20,658 bases of DNA, taken from assembly GCA_015491205.1 (NCBI GenBank), contig WFWI01000060.1:1-20658 (forward strand). The letters run 5' to 3'. Each line of letters opens with the position of its first letter. The first letter of the stretch is position 1. The notes under the pieces are model-generated. The model was not told where the DNA came from. It did not search any database and saw only the letters and a list, made by a program, of their open reading frames with translations. Both the position numbers and the translations under genes were made by a program. Shown in pieces: positions 6,877 to 13,313 of the stretch. This stretch comes from Candidatus Microgenomates bacterium (GTDB lineage: Bacteria; Patescibacteriota; Microgenomatia; UBA1406; GWC2-37-13).

Positions 6877-7356
6877 AGAAATAACAATTATAAAAGCCCC
6901 AAGAGCAAAAAGCAATATGTTATAGTAAAAAAAGCCAGCTTTAGGTAAAGTCTTAACAGGCGTGGGAGTTGGTGAAGAATTCTGCTCTAATTTTTGAGTA
7001 GGAGAAAGGTTGGCAACTATAATATCTGTTGGGGTGGGAGACATCTCCTCTGCTTGAGCAATAAGCGTAGGAGAAGGAGTAAGATCAGTAATAGGGTTTT
7101 CAGTTGGAGATATTGAGTCTACGGCCTCTGTTGGAGTCGGCTCTTGTGGAGAAAGAGTTGGAGATACAACATTAAGCGCTATCTCCTTTCGATAAGTCTT
7201 TCCAACTGCTTTTGTCTTAACTGGAGGAATAACTACTTCTTCCTCCTTTTCAAAACTTATCAATTGGTAAAAAATGATGCCCATAAAAGAAAGAAGAATA
7301 AGCGTAAAAGCTCCTATAAACACCTGAGTCTTGTTCAAAGAAACATTTTTAAACAT
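6865..7356 (-). CDS. Double-anchored Pro/Thr/Ser-rich membrane protein
   Basis: 163 residues. An N-terminal hydrophobic segment (about 12-32) is followed by about 100 residues of low-complexity linker with repeated SPT and PTPT words (about 65-135). LPKAG (137-141) follows, then a C-terminal hydrophobic segment (143-163) that ends the protein with no basic tail. The layout suggests a disordered extracytoplasmic loop tethered at both ends. LPKAG resembles a sortase motif, but the missing positive tail argues against sortase processing. It starts 2 nt after the stop of the preceding gene, so the two are co-transcribed. No enzymatic domain is visible. Function unknown. Confidence 0.75.
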   Translation of the reverse strand: MFKNVSLNKTQVFIGAFTLILLSFMGIIFYQLISFEKEEEVVIPPVKTKAVGKTYRKEIALNVVSPTLSPQEPTPTEAVDSISPTENPITDLTPSPTLIAQAEEMSPTPTDIIVANLSPTQKLEQNSSPTPTPVKTLPKAGFFYYNILLFALGAFIIVISLVI

Positions 7357-7358
7357 AT

Positions 7359-7976
7359 TTATTCTGTCAACCAGCCATCCCTTTTTGAATACAATTGCGC
7401 CTCAATTAATAACTTCGCTGTATCAGAAGGAATTTTATATTCTATATAAAAAACCTCCTTCTCTTTATTAAATTTATCAGTCACATGTTGATTCTTCCAA
7501 GCATATTCATTAACTCTTATCCTAGCTTTGGTTACATCATCAGTCGGTGGCTTATAAATTCCAATAAATACTACATCTCCAGGCTTTAGCTTGTTATAAT
7601 CTTTAATAACCCTCCAATCCTTGTCGAATATAGCTATTCCTCTCGAATATACTTTTTTTATAATAGGCTCTTTTTCTTGTATAGCAGAAGATCTACGAGT
7701 TGAAGTTAAAGAAATAAAGGAAAACCCTCCCACTATTAAAAAAGCTCCTATTCCCAATAGGGCTAGCCTAAGATTAGCCTTTCTTACTGAGCCCCTTTTA
7801 ACTTTCAAAGGGGTGGCTTGTGGCAAGACTTCTTTTTGATATTTTTCCTCAGAAAATCCTGGAAGTGTTACCTTGTTCTTCTTATATTCTTTTATAAAGT
7901 GCACCAACTCCCATATAAAAAATACAGCAGTGCCAATAAAAATAAGAAGACTAATTGTATTTATGTAAGATAGCAT
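7359..7976 (-). CDS. Two-span membrane protein with an extracytoplasmic beta-like domain
   Basis: 205 residues. Hydrophobic segments lie at about 7-27 (LLIFIGTAVFFIWELVHF) and 70-92 (LALLGIGAFLIVGGFSFISL), separated by a basic loop of about 40 residues that includes PLKVKRGSVRK. The remaining 110 residues look beta-rich (GIAIFDKDWRVI, PGDVVFIGIYKPP) and should be outside the cytoplasm. I recognise no family. A TAAAAT box ends 6 nt before its ATG, so it may have its own promoter even though it sits 23 nt downstream of the FN3/Ig-like gene. Its position between surface proteins suggests a cell-envelope role. Confidence 0.75.
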   Translation of the reverse strand: MLSYINTISLLIFIGTAVFFIWELVHFIKEYKKNKVTLPGFSEEKYQKEVLPQATPLKVKRGSVRKANLRLALLGIGAFLIVGGFSFISLTSTRRSSAIQEKEPIIKKVYSRGIAIFDKDWRVIKDYNKLKPGDVVFIGIYKPPTDDVTKARIRVNEYAWKNQHVTDKFNKEKEVFYIEYKIPSDTAKLLIEAQLYSKRDGWLTE

Positions 7977-7982
7977 ATTTAA

Positions 7983-7988
7983 ATTTTA
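7983..7988 (-). promoter_or_regulatory. Possible -10 box before the 205-residue membrane protein
   Basis: Minus strand TAAAAT, ending 6 nt before the ATG; a weak TTGCTT lies 17 nt upstream inside the preceding gene (8006-8011). It matches the start-proximal spacing of the better promoters in this window. Confidence 0.4.
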
Positions 7989-7999
7989 GTACGCAAATT

Positions 8000-9292
8000 T
8001 TACTTAAGCAACAACAAAACACCAGGCACTAAAAATAAAGCAGAAATGAGAAAAACATATTTGGGATCAAACCCTGCTACAGGCGGAGTAGGTGTTGTAG
8101 TTGATAAGATTTTAGTAGGAGTAGGTGTGGGAGAAAAAGAAAAAGTTGGAGTAGGAGAAGGCTCTGGGCTTACAGTTAAATCTGCCGAGGGTGTAGCTGC
8201 TGATAAGACGCTTTCTCCACTTTTTGCTATATAAAAGTCTCTTACAATCTCAACTGAGTCACCTTGAGAATTTTTTGTGAAAACATTTATAATATGACGA
8301 CCAGGAGGTAGCTTAAAGGGCAGACTCACTTGCCAATCACCTTCTTCATCTACTATCGCCTTGAGAATAATACGTTTTTTTGATTCTATCTCTACTAAAA
8401 CTTCTTCAAAGGGCACTCCTTTTCCTTTTATAAGAGGTCTTGCGCTGGAAATAGTTGCACCCTGCTTTGGATAGGTTAACATTACTCTATAATTTCTATT
8501 GTCTGCTATTTTTTTAATATCCTGAGGATTTTTGCTTCCTGTTTTTTTTTCAAAAAAGTACTCTTTTCCTGCCTTCAAAGGAAGACTATATTCCATAAAA
8601 GATTCTAAAGTTCCTGTTGCTACCAAATCCAACCCTAGAACTTTCAGTTCAAACTTTTCCTTACCAGACAGTTCTACTTTCCTCTTTCCTTCCTTATCAA
8701 AAACCAAGCTCAATGGAATAACCCATTCCCCTTCCTCACTAGTTAATGTAGATAAAGGGTAAGCTCCTTCTATCTGTAAGATTAATATTTTACCTTCTTC
8801 TGGCTTACCAGTCTTGCCTATAATTTTTCCTACTAAAGGTGGTTTCTGTGAAGGCAAAAATTGCGAAGGCGTTCTTACTCTAAATGGAACATCCCCCTTT
8901 CCCACCAGTTTGTTATCAACTTTTATAACAAAATAATAATCTCTACTAGGTTTTAATCCCTGCAAGGTAGCATAATGATAAACACTAGCTTTGCCTGAAA
9001 TTATCTTTAATTCATCCTCCACCTCTTTTACAAGGCGTTCAGGAGATTCTCCATAAAGTATAGATGAATCTTTCGCTTCTCTTGTCTTCCAAACTATTGT
9101 AACTTGAGAAGAAGAAAGGTTGGACAACATAACAAATTCAATATCAGAAGCTTTTATTCTCAATCTCTTTTTATCTAAAGGAAAAACGACAAAAATTCCT
9201 GAAGCAAGCAGTACAACTCCTAAAGCTATCAAAGTAAGCCATCGATTCCCCTCTTCTTTTTTAAGAAAAAGCCTACTATATAATCTACTCAT
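8000..9292 (-). CDS. Cell-surface protein with FN3-like and Ig-like domains, anchored at both ends
   Basis: 430 residues. After a signal-anchor at about 19-38 there is an FN3-like domain (about 50-141) with the typical pattern QVTIVWKTREAKDSSILYG ... LQGLKPSRDYYFVIKV. A carboxypeptidase-regulatory-like beta segment follows (VGKIIGKTGKPEEGKILIL), then a bacterial Ig-like domain (about 270-355) with TYPKQGATISSARPLIKGKG and PPGRHIINVFTKN. A Pro/Thr/Ser linker (about 365-400) leads to PPVAGFDPKY and a C-terminal hydrophobic helix ending in a single Lys. The likely role is adhesion or a structural surface component. Its first bases overlap the end of the 62-residue gene, in the PilN/PilO run. Domain names are from pattern recognition. 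Confidence 0.85.
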   Translation of the reverse strand: MSRLYSRLFLKKEEGNRWLTLIALGVVLLASGIFVVFPLDKKRLRIKASDIEFVMLSNLSSSQVTIVWKTREAKDSSILYGESPERLVKEVEDELKIISGKASVYHYATLQGLKPSRDYYFVIKVDNKLVGKGDVPFRVRTPSQFLPSQKPPLVGKIIGKTGKPEEGKILILQIEGAYPLSTLTSEEGEWVIPLSLVFDKEGKRKVELSGKEKFELKVLGLDLVATGTLESFMEYSLPLKAGKEYFFEKKTGSKNPQDIKKIADNRNYRVMLTYPKQGATISSARPLIKGKGVPFEEVLVEIESKKRIILKAIVDEEGDWQVSLPFKLPPGRHIINVFTKNSQGDSVEIVRDFYIAKSGESVLSAATPSADLTVSPEPSPTPTFSFSPTPTPTKILSTTTPTPPVAGFDPKYVFLISALFLVPGVLLLLK

Positions 9293-9473
9293 TATCCTTT
9301 GCTCTTAAACTATCAAAAACTTTCTCATCAAATCTTATTTCAAGTGAAGATGCTGCAGGTACAGTCTCCAACAACTGTCTCATTTTCGAAGCATGATAAA
9401 TATCAGCCAACACCCAAGCTAGGACTGTCAAAAAAATGGTAAACGAGATGATCAAAAATTCTTTTCTATTCAT
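9285..9473 (-). CDS. Small single-span membrane protein in the pilus cluster
   Basis: 62 residues: one N-terminal membrane helix (about 6-26, LIISFTIFLTVLAWVLADIY) and a short extracytoplasmic tail. It sits 16 nt after the pilO-like gene and overlaps the next start by 8 nt, which supports it as a real cistron of the operon. It is too short for a family call. By position it could be an accessory of the PilN/PilO platform, but that is inference. Confidence 0.7.
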   Translation of the reverse strand: MNRKEFLIISFTIFLTVLAWVLADIYHASKMRQLLETVPAASSLEIRFDEKVFDSLRAKDNE

Positions 9474-9489
9474 ATTACTTTACTGCAGA

Positions 9490-10095
9490 TTAAAAAAAAT
9501 AAGTCTCAATTTCTAACTTTATATTCAAAACTGCCTCTCCTGTAGCATTTATCTCAATCTCTCCCTTTCTAAGAAAAGAGGCCTGTCTAATTGTCTTCAA
9601 CCGCCGCTGGTTTTCAAGAGCTTTCATAAATTTTAAAAAATCAGAAAACTTACCTTCCAACACATATTTTAATTTAACAGTTTTCAAACCTTTATCTTCT
9701 CCTCCAACTAATTTTATGTCTGAGACAGAAGAATTTACAATAACCAAGTTATTTTCCCTAACTGCGTTTGTAACCTCTCTCATAACTTGAGATATATTAA
9801 CTTCTTTTGGAATTGCTTCAAAAAGTAAAGGAAAATCATCTCTGTATTTCTCAGCTTCTGATTGCAAAACTACACTCTTGTTTATTATTTCTTCAAGCTT
9901 AGTAGTAGCTTTCAACAACTCCTCTCTTTTAGCCTTTGATTGAAAAGCACTTTTTAAAGTGGGCCTTATAATAAAAATTAAAAAGAAAGAAAATATAAGA
10001 AAGAAAACCGATAAATACAAATAATTCTTGTTCTCTTGTTTTTTAAAAAAATCCTTTACATGTTTAACTAATTCCTCTACCGGTACATCCTTCAT
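9490..10095 (-). CDS. pilO: PilO-like type IV pilus inner-membrane assembly protein
   Basis: 201 residues. A short cytoplasmic N-terminus and one membrane helix (about 26-45, LYLSVFFLIFSFFLIFII) are followed by a coiled-coil stretch (about 50-90), then an alpha/beta domain of the ferredoxin-like PilO type with GKFSDFLKFMKALENQRRL. This architecture and its place directly after a PilN-like gene with an ATGA overlap support PilO. In type IV pilus systems PilN and PilO form a heterodimer linking cytoplasmic PilM to the outer machinery. Here it is probably part of a monoderm-type pilus or competence pseudopilus. PilM, PilC and the ATPases are not in the window. Confidence 0.8.
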   Translation of the reverse strand: MKDVPVEELVKHVKDFFKKQENKNYLYLSVFFLIFSFFLIFIIRPTLKSAFQSKAKREELLKATTKLEEIINKSVVLQSEAEKYRDDFPLLFEAIPKEVNISQVMREVTNAVRENNLVIVNSSVSDIKLVGGEDKGLKTVKLKYVLEGKFSDFLKFMKALENQRRLKTIRQASFLRKGEIEINATGEAVLNIKLEIETYFF

Positions 10096-10637
10096 TTTTG
10101 AGCATCCCTTAACTTAAAACCGGATAGTTCAAATGTAAATGCAAACAAACTTCCTTGTTTTTTAACAGATTGCAGATCCACATTAACAAAACGCTTATCC
10201 TTCCTCAACCTGTTTTGAAAACGCATAATAGTAAGATAATTTACACTCTTACCCTCCAACATTACCTTTTCTCTATCCAAAGTTAACCTCGTTAGATAAA
10301 AATCTGCAGGAAAAACTGATAATATGTAATCCAACTTCTTTTGTGTAGTTTCCTGTTGATCAATTACTAATTTCACTTTTTCTACACGGGCATATTTTTT
10401 GCGAATATCATCTACAAAAGGCCTCAACACTGCAATTATCTCTCGTTGCTGCCTTAAGGTATCATTAAGATCTACAATCTCCTGATCTACCTTCAGCCTA
10501 TAAAAAAATACAACGATTATAATAATTTGGGTAATTACAAGAATATATCTAAAATAATGCAGCAAAAAATACACTACGTCTTCCCCCGGCCTTTTCTTTT
10601 TCTTCAACAATAAATTTACTTTGTATTTTCGTTTCAT
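10092..10637 (-). CDS. pilN: PilN-like type IV pilus inner-membrane assembly protein
   Basis: 181 residues. The cytoplasmic tail contains KVNLLL (6-11), matching the INLLP-type motif with which PilN binds PilM. One membrane helix lies at about 29-47 (FRYILVITQIIIIVVFFYRL), then a coiled coil (50-105), then a small alpha/beta domain with DFYLTRLTLDREKVMLEG and YLTIMRFQNRLRKDKRF, typical of PilN. It overlaps the upstream S20 gene and the downstream pilO-like gene by ATGA junctions, so all three are translationally coupled. PilM is not adjacent. Confidence 0.83.
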   Translation of the reverse strand: MKRKYKVNLLLKKKKRPGEDVVYFLLHYFRYILVITQIIIIVVFFYRLKVDQEIVDLNDTLRQQREIIAVLRPFVDDIRKKYARVEKVKLVIDQQETTQKKLDYILSVFPADFYLTRLTLDREKVMLEGKSVNYLTIMRFQNRLRKDKRFVNVDLQSVKKQGSLFAFTFELSGFKLRDAQK

Positions 10638-10906
10638 GCAGATAAAACCTTTTCAACTGATTTTGTTATCCTAGATTTTAATCTTGCTGCTTTGTTCTTG
10701 TGAATCACATGGCGCTTAGCTGCTTTATCAACTATGCTGTAAAATTCCTGCAAAAGCTCTTTGATCTTTTTTTCTGACTCTTTTTTCTCAACTGCCCTTC
10801 TTATCTGTTTTTTTAATTTTTTTATACCTTCCCTATACCTTTCATTAACTAATGTCCTTTTTTTTGTCTGCCTTATTCTCTTTTTCGCTGATTTGGTATT
10901 AGCCAC
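10634..10906 (-). CDS. rpsT: 30S ribosomal protein S20
   Basis: 90 residues, the normal S20 length, highly basic and helical. MANTKSAKKRIRQTKKR is the classic S20 N-terminus, and HVIHKNKAARLKSRITKSV is the conserved C-terminal helix. It binds 16S rRNA in the 30S body. The start is GTG (10904-10906), chosen because a perfect AAGGAGGT lies 8 nt upstream and the family begins here. It is the first gene of the S20-pilN-pilO chain and lies 43 nt after the anchored 153-residue protein. Confidence 0.97.
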   Translation of the reverse strand: MANTKSAKKRIRQTKKRTLVNERYREGIKKLKKQIRRAVEKKESEKKIKELLQEFYSIVDKAAKRHVIHKNKAARLKSRITKSVEKVLSA

Positions 10907-10914
10907 TCCTTTCC

Positions 10915-10922
10915 ACCTCCTT
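10915..10922 (-). promoter_or_regulatory. Full-match Shine-Dalgarno for S20
   Basis: AAGGAGGT on the minus strand, 8-nt spacer to the GTG start. It is the strongest ribosome-binding site in the window and shows that the canonical anti-SD is in use, which makes the absence of such sites before most operon-leading genes meaningful. Confidence 0.9.
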
Positions 10923-10949
10923 CCTTGTATTTATCTTAACTTATAATTC

Positions 10950-11411
10950 TTAAATTTTAAACTCCCTTTCTAAAACCTCTTCGCCATAGGAGCCTTTAAA
11001 GCGCAAAATAACGCTTATTGGTCCATCAACCTTATGTTCTACACAAGCTCCAGAAGAACAGGTTCCTAAAAAGATTTCCTTTGTATAAGTTGAAACCTTA
11101 AGTTCGTCAATTGTACCAATCACTCCTTGCAACCCTTTATCCTTTGTAGGGTAAGTAAGCTCGTACTCAATGCTTTCTGTCTTATCAGGAATATTGGAAA
11201 TTGAAAGCACTATAGTACTTCTCTTTTTAGCTCTATCAACAGAAACCTCTACATTTTTCAAGACAGTTGTTTTCTCTTTCATATTAACTTTCTTTTCTAC
11301 CTCATCAACAGAAGACGTTTTTCTTGAATTAAAATAAAAAATCAAAAGGACAACAAAAAAAACAACAACTCCACCAAAAATAAGCATTTTCTTACTACCT
11401 TTCAATACCAT
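10950..11411 (-). CDS. Membrane-anchored beta-domain protein with a C-x4-C pair
   Basis: 153 residues. One N-terminal membrane helix (about 9-27) is followed by a charged linker and a beta-rich domain (about 48-153) containing SIEYELTYPTKDKGLQGVIG and GTCSSGACVEH. C118 and C123 are the only cysteines and could form an extracytoplasmic disulfide. The fold looks Ig/FN-like, but I assign no family. It begins 13 nt after the GlyRS stop, so it is in that transcript. The start is uncertain: the first ATG lacks a ribosome-binding site, whereas the ATG at codon 9 follows AAAGGT by about 9 nt. Confidence 0.75.
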   Translation of the reverse strand: MVLKGSKKMLIFGGVVVFFVVLLIFYFNSRKTSSVDEVEKKVNMKEKTTVLKNVEVSVDRAKKRSTIVLSISNIPDKTESIEYELTYPTKDKGLQGVIGTIDELKVSTYTKEIFLGTCSSGACVEHKVDGPISVILRFKGSYGEEVLEREFKI

Positions 11412-11424
11412 AAGAATAAGAAAA

Positions 11425-12798
11425 TTAAACTTCTAATCTTTCTTGCAAATAACTTTCTAACTTTTCAACCTTTACTCTTTCCTGCTTCATAGTATCACGA
11501 TCCCTGACAGTTACTGTATCATCCTCTAACGTTTCAAAATCAATGGTTATACAATAAGGCGTTCCAATCTCATCCTGATAGCGGTATCTTTTTCCAATAT
11601 TTCCTCTTGCATCCCAATAGGTATGGAACTTCCTTTTGAGCTGTTCATAAATCTTTCTCGCCTTTTCAACCAATTCTTTTTTATTAGCAAGAAGAGGAAA
11701 GATTGCAGCTTTGTAAGGGGCAAGATAAGGCTTTAAAGAAAGGCACACCCTCTCTTTTTCCTCGCGATATGCATTAATAAGCACCATTAAAAAAATCCGA
11801 TTCGGCCCGACTGATGGCTCAATAACATGGGGAATAAATCGTCTACCTGTTTCCTCATCCCAATAGGTTAAATCTTGACCGCTGTACTTGTTGTGCTGGG
11901 TAAGATCGTAATCTGTCCTATAAGCCAAACCCCAAAGCTCTTTAAACCCAAAAGGGAATTCAAAATCAAGATCATACGTTTCTTTGCTATAGTGACTCCG
12001 CTCAGCGTCAGAATGCCTCCTCCAGCGAAGTTTTTTTTCATTAATGCCAAGATCCTCAACCACAAACCTCCAGATCTCCTCCTGCCAACCTTTAAAAAGC
12101 TTTTCCCAATCCTGTTTTTTAGGGTCGAAAAAATACTCAATCTCCGCCTGTTCAAATTCAAAAGTGCGGAAGATAAACTGGCCAGTTGTTATCTCATTTC
12201 GAAAAGCCTTACCAATCTGGGCAATGCCAAAAGGGAGTTTAATGCGCGTTGTTTCAAGAACATTTTTAAAATTAATAAAAATTCCTTGGGCTGTTTCCCC
12301 TCTTAAATAAACCTTTCTCTTTTTTCCTTCAACACTCCCCAAATAGGTCTCAAACAAAAGGTTAAATTTCATTGGCTCTGTAATTTCATTTCCTTCTGGA
12401 CTTTTGATATTGTGTTTTTTAATAAACTCCTTGAGCTCCTCAAAGGTCATGTCCTCAACCTTATATTTATCCTCCCAACCCTTTTCTTTAAGCCATGCTT
12501 CTACTAGATGATCCGCTCGATAGCGCTTGTGAGTTTTTTTATCCTCAACCAAGGGATCAAAAAACTCCTTCGTATGGCCAGAAGCTTCCCAAACTCTTGG
12601 ATGATAAATAATTTGGGAGTCTATTCCAACAATATCCTCCCTTTCATGCACAAACCTTTTCCACCAAAGGGACTTTATATTATTCAAAAGCTCCACTCCC
12701 AAAGGCCCATAATCATAAGCATTCGCCAACCCGCCGTAAATACTAGAAGTTTGATAAACAAAACCCCGCCTTTTGCACAAAGAGACTATCTTGTCCAT
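11425..12798 (-). CDS. glyQS: Glycyl-tRNA synthetase, single-chain (alpha2) type
   Basis: 457 residues. Charges tRNA-Gly with glycine in the cytosol; class II enzyme of the eukaryote/archaea/Thermus-like alpha2 type rather than the bacterial alpha2beta2 GlyQ/GlyS type. Visible signatures are GGLANAYDYGPLG (22-34), motif 2 FRNEITTGQFIFRTFEFEQ (199-217), WGLAYRTDYDLTQH (289-302) and motif 3 VIEPSVGPNRIFL (325-337). A C-terminal anticodon-binding domain with AIFPLL, YCITIDFETLEDDTVTVRDR and the final helix completes a normal length. It leads the minus-strand transcript that continues into the anchored protein and S20. A TATACT box ends 10 nt upstream of the ATG. Confidence 0.97.
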   Translation of the reverse strand: MDKIVSLCKRRGFVYQTSSIYGGLANAYDYGPLGVELLNNIKSLWWKRFVHEREDIVGIDSQIIYHPRVWEASGHTKEFFDPLVEDKKTHKRYRADHLVEAWLKEKGWEDKYKVEDMTFEELKEFIKKHNIKSPEGNEITEPMKFNLLFETYLGSVEGKKRKVYLRGETAQGIFINFKNVLETTRIKLPFGIAQIGKAFRNEITTGQFIFRTFEFEQAEIEYFFDPKKQDWEKLFKGWQEEIWRFVVEDLGINEKKLRWRRHSDAERSHYSKETYDLDFEFPFGFKELWGLAYRTDYDLTQHNKYSGQDLTYWDEETGRRFIPHVIEPSVGPNRIFLMVLINAYREEKERVCLSLKPYLAPYKAAIFPLLANKKELVEKARKIYEQLKRKFHTYWDARGNIGKRYRYQDEIGTPYCITIDFETLEDDTVTVRDRDTMKQERVKVEKLESYLQERLEV

Positions 12799-12808
12799 AA
12801 CGGTAAAT

Positions 12809-12817
12809 AGTATAACA
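12809..12817 (-). promoter_or_regulatory. Extended -10 promoter of the GlyRS operon
   Basis: Minus strand TGT-TATACT ending 10 nt before the ATG, no clear -35. A heptamer array begins 3 nt upstream, as in the helicase promoter. Confidence 0.6.
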
Positions 12818-12819
12818 TA

Positions 12820-12852
12820 TAGTAGTTAGTAGTTGGTAGCTAGTAGCTAGCT
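12820..12852. repeat. Heptamer array, TAGTAGY-type, overlapping the end of recO
   Basis: Units TAGTAGT, TAGTAGT, TGGTAGC, TAGTAGC plus a partial TAGCT. The last part of recO (codons for Ala-Ser-Tyr-stop) is written in this array, so the array supplies its stop codon. Confidence 0.8.
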
Positions 12853-13313
12853 GAAAGATATCCCTCAAGCTCACTCTTTTCTATACCCGAAATTCTGGAA
12901 AGATCTCGCAGGAAGACTTCCTTACTAAACTTACCTTTCTCTATATCCTTTATCTCTCTTAAAAGAAATTGGAAAAGCTCTCTATCTTGTTGGGCCTCTG
13001 GCGCTATTTTTTCAAAAATCTTCAAAATCAAAAAAAAGTTTGTGGCTTTTTTAAGATCTTCCTTTATTGAGGAAAAACCTGAAACAAGGGTAGTTTCTGA
13101 AAGATAAAGAAAATCATTACTTTCTGACATTCTCGCCTTAATCAAATTTCCTGTATCAAGATGGGAAATCCTTCGGCTGGTTATTTTTTGTACTCCTTTG
13201 GCTAAAACAGAGAGCTTACCTTTATCTTTTGTAAGAAGGATTACTAAAAGATCCTTGCCTTTCAACTTCTTCTTTTTTAATACAATTCCTAAAGTTTTAA
13301 ATTCTTTTCTCAC
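12840..13313 (-). CDS. recO: Short RecO-like recombination mediator
   Basis: 157 residues. RecO helps load RecA onto SSB-coated DNA. The N-terminal OB-fold (about 1-80) is recognisable: TLGIVLKKKKLKGKDLLVIL, then KGKLSVLAKGVQK, with LIKARMSESNDFLYLSE. A helical part follows (FFLILKIFEKIAPEAQQDRELFQFLL). Typical RecO is about 230-250 residues and continues into a region with a Cys-based zinc site in many species. That part is missing here and no cysteine is present. The stop lies inside a heptamer array. The start is GTG, overlapping the preceding stop as GTGA. It is the last gene of the HisRS operon. Confidence 0.78.
   Translation of the reverse strand: MRKEFKTLGIVLKKKKLKGKDLLVILLTKDKGKLSVLAKGVQKITSRRISHLDTGNLIKARMSESNDFLYLSETTLVSGFSSIKEDLKKATNFFLILKIFEKIAPEAQQDRELFQFLLREIKDIEKGKFSKEVFLRDLSRISGIEKSELEGYLSASY

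Noticed and set aside
6865..7356. Sortase substrate based on LPKAG
   Set aside because: There is no basic tail after the last helix and no sortase in the window, so only a general anchored architecture is claimed.
11875..12306. Plus-strand open frames within the GlyRS gene
   Set aside because: They are antisense to well-conserved GlyRS motifs 2 and 3 and have no start signal.
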